Assembly: GCA_001970955.1 (NCBI GenBank)
Contig: MPUH01000784.1
Span: 1-34,976, forward strand
Direction: 5' to 3'
DNA from: Stentor coeruleus
Taxonomy: Eukaryota; Ciliophora; Heterotrichea; Heterotrichida; Stentoridae
Length of the DNA stretch: 34,976 nucleotides
Part shown: in pieces, positions 29,467-34,976 of the stretch
Numbering within the stretch: position 1 is the first letter of the stretch
Layout: the number at the start of each line of letters is the position of its first letter
Position numbers and translations under genes: made by a program
Notes under the pieces: generated by a model
What the model was told of the DNA's origin: nothing
Database searches by the model: none
Seen by the model: the letters and a program-made list of their open reading frames with translations, nothing else

Positions 29467-29694
29467 ATGAACAATATAAACCTTGGAATCGCTCTAAGCA
29501 TAGGCGGTTTCTTTTTAAACTATGCTAGCATACAAAAAAACAACGATTTAAACCTTATAAACCACAACCGCTCTCAAAGTCAGCGGCTTCCATTTGAAAA
29601 TACTCAAATGCACTACCGATTTTACGCAGCTTGTGACGATGCTGCTTTCGATTTACATTCAGCTTTCCCTGAAGAAGAAGCAGGACAATCATAG
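29467..29694 (+). CDS. single-pass microprotein family, copy 3 (75 aa)
   Basis: Intact frame from ATG at 29467 to TAG. It begins MNNINLGIALSIGGFFLNYA, then SIQKNNDLNLINHNRSQSQR, MHYRFYAACDDAAFDL and an acidic end (SAFPEEEAG). It is the most diverged of the three but keeps MNN-N-G-A, FLN-A, the H-R pair, Y/F-YA-CDD and the acidic tail. The Cys in copies 1 and 2 after FLN is Tyr here, while the Cys of CDD is kept in all three. The same hydrophobic helix is present. No function can be named. Confidence 0.8.
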   Translation: MNNINLGIALSIGGFFLNYASIQKNNDLNLINHNRSQSQRLPFENTQMHYRFYAACDDAAFDLHSAFPEEEAGQS

Positions 29695-30219
29695 TCTTTA
29701 TTTTAACTAGTAAAAAATACTATAAACGCAATTCTTATAAAGTTTTCATCATCTAATAAATGCAATAACTTTTTTATATCTTCCTTTCTCTTATAATAAA
29801 TCCTATACTTTTTAAACTAATTATCTTGTTTCATATGAAAATTCATTAGCGATTTATCTATAAAAATCAGTCAAATAAAACTTCTTCAGGCGACCCAAAC
29901 GGATATTTTACACCAAATCATAAATTATATTTTCATATTTTACTATTCTTATACCTTTAAAAAATAATATAATCCTCATAACATCCATAAATATTCTAAA
30001 TAATCATGCCAAAAGTACCATGATTTTATCATATATAAATATTCACTTTTTCCTATAAGTAAACATCATAATTTCTTATTTTCCAATTTTCCTCTAGTTT
30101 CATTAAAAATCCTAAGACATCCAAAAAAATATCAAAAATTGACTCTAAGTTTCTCATTAATAAAAAAACCTATCAAAAACATTCATCTTATTATCAACAC
30201 TAATGAAAATAAGTAAAAA
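29695..30219. other. intergenic, G-poor upstream flank
   Basis: About 525 bases, A/T/C-rich with little G on the plus strand, as expected upstream of a plus-strand gene. A six-codon upstream frame (30203-30223) overlaps the next start. No RNA gene is recognised. Confidence 0.5.
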
Positions 30220-31572
30220 ATGAGATACTTATTATTCAAAGTCTGTTCAGCTTTAAAACTCTTAGAATCATTTTCTGACCAATCTTGCACTCGAGGAAGC
30301 CAATTTTCCTTACAACTCGACAACCACTATGACGAAACTTTAATTACAGCCAGAATCCAAAAACCTGATTTTCTTAATATAAACTCTCGTTCAACTACAT
30401 CAAGTTCAATATCTTCAATATATACAAAGTTTCCAATTGACATAATCTCAATAGCCCATACATCAGATATTTTAGTCGTCTTAGAATCAGAAAGTTTACT
30501 TATGTTCAATATATCCAACATTTGGATCCCAGAACTCTTACAAAGGTATATGATAAAAGGTTTGAATATTTATAAGAAAATCGTCTTAGGACCATTTGTT
30601 GTGATTTATGGGGATACAAGTTTTGCTATTATAAAATATGATAAACTTTTCCCAGTTTTGATATCTGAAATCCCCGCTGATTCCTTTATAACGAGTTTGG
30701 GGATTTTTTCAGATAGGATAATTTATGCTGATATAACATCATTACGTGTTTTTATTGTTGAAGATTTAGAATTAGGGACAATTCGAACCTTAGAAGTTCT
30801 TAAAGCGAGTAATTTTCAATTGCCTTATCTAAACATAACAAATATTTATAGTCAAAACTCAATCTTATTGATTATAGAAAGCCAACTTGGTCTTTTAAAA
30901 CTTTCTTTAAACCCTTTGAAAATAGAAAAAGCATATAACGTCTTTGGTAGTCGTATTGCTGGTTATGAAAACACAGTTACAGTCGATGGGAAATATGAAA
31001 TCGATATCTTCCAAGGTACAGTCAAAACTTATAATCACTCACATAATTGTGATCATCTAGGTATAGACTCAGAATTCATATACTGTAGTTCAGAAGATAA
31101 AGTTTTTTATATATCAAGACTAATTTCTATGGTCTCTGAGTCATCTTTTAATCCAATTCATGACCTTATTATAGTCCCACCTTTAGCTTTTGTAGCTTTT
31201 TCTAATGGTGTTGAAGTTAGGTCAGTAACTTTAGGACCACTTTATATACAAGGTAATGTTCCTGATGAGATTATTACTCATAAAGTGCAATTTACTGTAT
31301 GGGGATCTTCAGAAGAATATGATAAACAAGAATTTGACTTAAGTATTCAATATAGTGTTTCTGATGTTATTTATTTTATATTATTTTGTTTATCAGGATT
31401 TATTTTTATAGTCATTGTGGCGATTTTGATCATCAAACGCTGTAAAAAAGAAGTCCCAGAAATTACCCCTATTGTGCCAAATATGCATCGTGGCTCATCA
31501 TCTGCAAATTATCCAGCTCTTACTGATAGGGTATTTAGTGAGAGGGTGCTAATACAAAATAGCCAAGCTTGA
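30220..31572 (+). CDS. type I membrane protein with probable beta-propeller ectodomain
   Basis: A 450-residue frame from ATG at 30220 to TGA. The N-terminus (MRYLLFKVCSALKLLESFS) is a weak signal peptide. Residues about 25-375 are rich in beta strands, with repeated short hydrophobic strands and turns resembling a degenerate beta-propeller (DIISIAHTSDILVVLESESLLMF; GPFVVIYGDTSFAIIKYDK). Residues about 382-405 are one transmembrane helix (VIYFILFCLSGFIFIVIVAI), followed by KRCKK and a Ser-rich cytoplasmic tail of about 40 residues. The predicted topology puts the large domain outside the cell or in the lumen. No family is recognised. The start overlaps a six-codon upstream frame (30203-30223). 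The gene ends 69 bases before the aminolevulinate synthase start. Confidence 0.78.
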   Translation: MRYLLFKVCSALKLLESFSDQSCTRGSQFSLQLDNHYDETLITARIQKPDFLNINSRSTTSSSISSIYTKFPIDIISIAHTSDILVVLESESLLMFNISNIWIPELLQRYMIKGLNIYKKIVLGPFVVIYGDTSFAIIKYDKLFPVLISEIPADSFITSLGIFSDRIIYADITSLRVFIVEDLELGTIRTLEVLKASNFQLPYLNITNIYSQNSILLIIESQLGLLKLSLNPLKIEKAYNVFGSRIAGYENTVTVDGKYEIDIFQGTVKTYNHSHNCDHLGIDSEFIYCSSEDKVFYISRLISMVSESSFNPIHDLIIVPPLAFVAFSNGVEVRSVTLGPLYIQGNVPDEIITHKVQFTVWGSSEEYDKQEFDLSIQYSVSDVIYFILFCLSGFIFIVIVAILIIKRCKKEVPEITPIVPNMHRGSSSANYPALTDRVFSERVLIQNSQA

Positions 31573-31641
31573 TATTTAAATTAGTAAGTTTCGATTTTTT
31601 CATAGGTTTTAGTATATTAAAAGTATGGTTATAAAGTCATA

Positions 31642-33138
31642 ATGAAGCTGAACGCTATTCGTTGTATAGAGTTAGTCAAACATTTGTGTCCGTTTTTGAC
31701 GAAACAGAGTCTGATTACTGCTGAGCTTATCGTCAGCAATGCAGCTTCATGTCCTTTTATGAAGGTTATGAACTTGGTTAAAAACAACGAACAACCAACC
31801 ATTGAGTCTATATCAGAAGCACTAAATAATCCAATGAACTTTTTAGATCTCGAAGTCTTAGTCCCGAAAAAAACCAATTCCCTCGACCAGCACTTTGAAG
31901 CTGCAATAAAACGTCTTCGTGATGAGGGTCGATATAGAGTTTTTACCAACATTCTCCGCAATGCTGGAGAATTCCCTATGGCTGTTGAACACATGACAGG
32001 TTCTAATAGGAAAATAACAGTCTGGTGTTCTAATGATTATTTGTGCCAGGGTCAGAACCCTGTTGTCCTTGAAGCTATGCATAAATGCTTAAAAATCCAT
32101 GGTGCAGGATCAGGAGGTACAAGAAATATTGGTGGAAATACAAATCTTCATGTAAAACTTGAAAGTGAATTAGCTGATCTTCATGATAAAGAATCTGCAT
32201 TAGTATGTACATCAGGATATGTTGCTAATGAAGCTGCATTAAGTACATTGCCTTCATTATTTCCAAATGGGGCAATTTATTTTTCTGATGAAGAAAATCA
32301 TGCTTCAATGATATATGGTATGAGGTATTCAAAATTGAATAAAAAAGATATAAGAGTTTTTCGACATAATGATGTAGAACATTTAGAACAATTGCTAAAA
32401 ACTGCGGACAATGATGAAGATAGAGAGAAAGTTAAGATTATTGTTTTTGAAAGTGTTTATAGCATGAGTGGATCGATTAGTCCATTAGAGAAAATTAAGG
32501 AGATTGCGACGAGGTTTGGCGCTTTAACTTATATTGATGAGGTTCATGCTGTTGGATTATATGGTAAAAGAGGAGGTGGAGTTTGCCAAGAACGAAATAT
32601 AGAAATGGACATCATCTCAGGTACTCTTGGTAAAGCTTTTGGAGTCCATGGAGGTTATATTGCTGCATCTTCTTTAATAATCGATTGTATTCGTAGCTAT
32701 GCCCCATCTTTTATCTTTACAACCTCCTTACCCCCAGTTACTCTTGCTGGTAGTATAGCTTCAATCCAATACTTAAAAAAATCAAGTAAAGAAAGAGAAC
32801 TTTTACATGCACATTCCAAACTAATGAAAAAAAGACTTACTGAAGAAGATTTACCAGTTCTACCTTCAGATAGTCATATTGTTCCACTTTTTATTGGTAA
32901 TGCTAGTAAATGTAAAGAAGTTAGTGACACTATGTTTAGAGATTATGGACTTTATGTACAGCCTATTAATTATCCAACTGTTCCTAGAGGACAGGAGCTT
33001 TTAAGGCTTTCCCCAGGGCCAATGCACACTGCTGAGAAAATTGAAGAATTCATTTCGGCTGCTAAAACTGTGTGGAAAAGCTTTGGATTGATTGGGTATA
33101 GTGAGCTGCAAAAGAAATTGGCTAAAAAAAGTAGCTAA
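31642..33138 (+). CDS. ALAS: 5-aminolevulinate synthase
   Basis: A 498-residue frame from ATG at 31642 to TAA. It is a pyridoxal-phosphate enzyme of the alpha-oxoamine synthase family that condenses glycine and succinyl-CoA to 5-aminolevulinate, the first step of heme synthesis in mitochondria. Motifs: [53 protein letters not shown], and SGTLGKAFG with the cofactor Lys at residue 331. The distinct first 100 residues fit ALAS better than the related KBL/AKB ligases. Two Cys-Pro motifs near the N-terminus (C16 in CPFL and C37 in CPFM) match heme regulatory motifs, which in animal ALAS control import and stability. No frame problems. A five-codon upstream frame (31625-31642) overlaps the start. 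Confidence 0.93.
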   Translation: MKLNAIRCIELVKHLCPFLTKQSLITAELIVSNAASCPFMKVMNLVKNNEQPTIESISEALNNPMNFLDLEVLVPKKTNSLDQHFEAAIKRLRDEGRYRVFTNILRNAGEFPMAVEHMTGSNRKITVWCSNDYLCQGQNPVVLEAMHKCLKIHGAGSGGTRNIGGNTNLHVKLESELADLHDKESALVCTSGYVANEAALSTLPSLFPNGAIYFSDEENHASMIYGMRYSKLNKKDIRVFRHNDVEHLEQLLKTADNDEDREKVKIIVFESVYSMSGSISPLEKIKEIATRFGALTYIDEVHAVGLYGKRGGGVCQERNIEMDIISGTLGKAFGVHGGYIAASSLIIDCIRSYAPSFIFTTSLPPVTLAGSIASIQYLKKSSKERELLHAHSKLMKKRLTEEDLPVLPSDSHIVPLFIGNASKCKEVSDTMFRDYGLYVQPINYPTVPRGQELLRLSPGPMHTAEKIEEFISAAKTVWKSFGLIGYSELQKKLAKKSS

Positions 33139-33554
33139 ATAGTTATTTTATTAATTAAATTCTTGAAAAGCTGAAAACTTTTAAAAGTGTGATAGGCGTT
33201 TTTTTGTGAGAAATTGTGGATAAGAGTTTTTATGGAGGGTTCGGTGGTATTAGGAATACTGAGGGATTTTGAAAAGTTTGGGAATATAATAATTTTACAA
33301 CTGGATTTTTTTTGATTTAGGGTTTGGGTTAAGTTAACAGGGCCATTTTTTTAAACATTTTAAGTATTTTTTTTTGGTAACTCGCTGTAGATTATTTTTT
33401 TTTAACTGATTTATTATAACAATTTGTTTATTTTGATATCTTTCTCCTTATCTTAAAAATTCTAAAATTATCTAATGCCAAATTTCCTAACAACCTAAAA
33501 CTCAGCCTCATTTGCCCCATTTTTCAAAAAAAAACTATCAAAACATAAACCTAT
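33139..33554. other. convergent intergenic region
   Basis: About 415 bases between the 3' ends of the aminolevulinate synthase and aquaporin genes. The left half is G-rich, the right half C-rich, as for two 3' flanks. No gene is seen. Confidence 0.55.
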
Positions 33555-34364
33555 TTAGTGTCTAATAAACCCTTCCAAGCTTTTAGTCCTATCAGGATCT
33601 TTTTCATCTTCAATACTAATAAAAATAGCAGCAGCCGCCGTGCCAACAATTGATCCCAAGAAAGGTGCTAGCATAAAAAGCCATAAATCTTCAATTCTTG
33701 TACCTTCCTTACAATAATGAACAAAATTCAATCCTAAAGCTAATGCCGGGTTAAAACATGCAAAAGTAATTCGTCTGACAGCTAAATTCCCAACTAAATA
33801 CCCTGCAGAAATTGCCCCAGCAGATAAAATCAAAGATTCAGTAACTCTTTTAACTGTAAGACAAGTCGCACATATTATCGCTGTATATACCATTTCAGCG
33901 AAAAAACCTTCAGAATTGTTATACCCAGATCTAACATAAAAGGCAAAAACCTCATGACTTGTTGCCCATCCAAGTAAAGCTGCGACAATAGCTGCTAATT
34001 ATTATTAGGAATTTGTATAGAAAATATAAGAAAAATACTAAAATAAAAGGAAAATGTNGGCAAAAACCTCATGACTTGTTGCCCATCCAAGTAAAGCTGC
34101 GACAATAGCTGCTAAAATCTGAGCACCGAAATTCCCTAAAAATTGTAAAATCATTGGAAGGGTTAGTTCACCATGATATAATCTACGAAGGGCCATTGCT
34201 AAGGTTATAGCTGGATTGAACTGAGGTAGTGATACATAACCTGTAAAACCCATTGCTATGTACATACATCCTGCTACTGCATATGGTTCTGAACCACTTG
34301 TTGTTACTCCATATGCATAGATTAAGGTTCCAATAAACTCTCCTGCTAGTTCGATCTTGTCCAT
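33555..34364 (-). CDS. aquaporin / major intrinsic protein, frame broken by assembly duplication
   Basis: The gene runs from ATG at 34364 to TAA at 33555. As given it is interrupted by an N at 34058 and a repeated 57-bp block. Skipping one repeat copy and the 59 bases of linker and N (33942-34058) joins 34364-34059 to 33941-33555 in frame and gives about 230 residues, normal for the family. Six membrane helices are visible. The first pore motif is FNPAITLA and the second CFNPALALG. The residue after the second NPA is Leu instead of the usual Arg of the selectivity filter, so transport could differ from a plain water channel. An N-terminal TTG five codons upstream is not the start. Plasma membrane or contractile vacuole is plausible but not shown. 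Confidence 0.87.
33942..34115. repeat. 57-bp direct repeat flanking an N (assembly join)
   Basis: Bases 33942-33998 recur exactly at 34059-34115, separated by 59 bases and a single N at 34058. The repeat lies inside the aquaporin coding sequence, and collapsing it restores the frame, so it is almost certainly an assembly error rather than a genomic duplication. Confidence 0.85.
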
Positions 34365-34976
34365 TTTTATAATGATCAAGATTAAGATGTGAGAAAAATT
34401 GAAAATTATAAGTGATTGTGAATAGAAGTTTTGATAAAGATTTAAAGGATTGAAAGGATTTGGAGGATTAAAGGGATTTTATTTTTTTTGTGGAGTTTAG
34501 ATGTGGAATGAAGAGTAGTTTTAAATTTGGAATGGAAGTATGTGATGGGTGAGGAGAAGATGAAGGGTGGGCAATTTATTGGATGAGGAGTGAGATAAGT
34601 AGATTTTTTAAGATTTTTAGGTTTTTTAGGTTTAGTAATTGTGGGATTTTAGAATAGAATTGTGGTTAGGATGATGATTTATGGTTATGATTATGATGAT
34701 AATATAGGATTTGGGATATTTTTGGTAGTTGGCCAAGAATTTTTATGGTTGTTTAAAGTAAATTTACTATATAATCGACTTTTTAAAAGCAAATAGGGCA
34801 TTTATAAGCAATTTGGATTTATAATTTACTGAGTAAAACGATGATTTCAAAGCATAATTTTATATACAAACACACCAAGTTCTAGCATGAATAAATCCTA
34901 GTCATAAACAATAATAAACTTTAAACATTTATATCAAACCTCTTATACATCCTTATTAGCTATAGAAACACTTTGA
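34365..34976. other. right-edge intergenic region
   Basis: About 610 bases. 34365-34740 is G-rich and C-poor on the plus strand (upstream flank of the aquaporin gene). From about 34750 the skew fades and C increases, hinting at a plus-strand gene beyond the right edge. No feature is seen inside. Confidence 0.5.

Noticed and set aside
1..34976. TAA and TAG read as glutamine throughout (Tetrahymena-like code)
   Set aside because: Long intact genes use only CAA/CAG for Gln and end in TAA, TAG or TGA. Only the damaged left-end loci show in-frame stops.
1..34976. TGA as tryptophan (Blepharisma-like code)
   Set aside because: Trp is TGG in the intact genes, no intact frame needs TGA, and several genes end in TGA.
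1..34976. tRNA, rRNA, CRISPR arrays or transposase genes
   Set aside because: No tRNA-like B-box with a matching fold, no rRNA-like segment, no regularly spaced repeats and no transposase motifs were recognised by eye; tRNAscan or Rfam could still find something.

Overview
The window looks like macronuclear DNA of a heterotrich ciliate close to Stentor (inference). Three things point there. Two genes, a malonyl-CoA:ACP transacylase and an ADA2 homologue, each need a 15-nt GT...AG intron to read through, and such tiny introns are typical of Stentor. The DNA is very AT-rich with short intergenic gaps and A-rich start contexts. Several proteins are ciliate-type: a trichocyst-matrix/GRL granule protein, a WD40-type protein fused to a TRP-like channel, and many coiled-coil proteins. 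TAA, TAG and TGA all end intact genes, and long intact frames contain none of them, so the standard code applies.

Layout. 0-5.5 kb holds one intact coiled-coil gene (1339-2256, +) between three damaged loci: a small unresolved gene at 236-592, a DYRK-family kinase pseudogene (2395-3709, -), and a decayed coiled-coil gene (about 4350-5400, -). 5.8-12.4 kb holds a putatively myristoylated leucine-rich-repeat protein, a divergent thioredoxin-fold/coiled-coil protein paired head-to-head (76 bp) with an unknown 416-aa protein, and an eIF4B-like initiation factor rich in short repeats. 14.1-19 kb is a compact cluster: malonyl-CoA:ACP transacylase (+), ADA2 (-), an RCC1-repeat protein (-) and an unknown 171-aa protein (-). 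19.7-25.4 kb holds a GRL/trichocyst-matrix protein and a 1380-aa channel. 26.7-29.7 kb holds three copies of an unrecognised family of 73-75-aa single-pass microproteins. 30.2-34.4 kb holds a type I membrane protein, 5-aminolevulinate synthase and an aquaporin-family gene.

There is no operon logic. The genes are unrelated housekeeping, signalling and cortex/secretory genes in both orientations. Intergenic DNA is strongly strand-asymmetric: 5' flanks are poor in G and 3' flanks poor in C on the coding strand, so base skew alone predicts transcript direction. Two single-N gaps (14013 and 34058) are each bordered by 57-58-bp exact direct repeats. They look like assembly joins, and the second one breaks the aquaporin reading frame. 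The most interesting items are the microprotein family, the multiply broken kinase, and the stop-interrupted coiled-coil frames at the left end.
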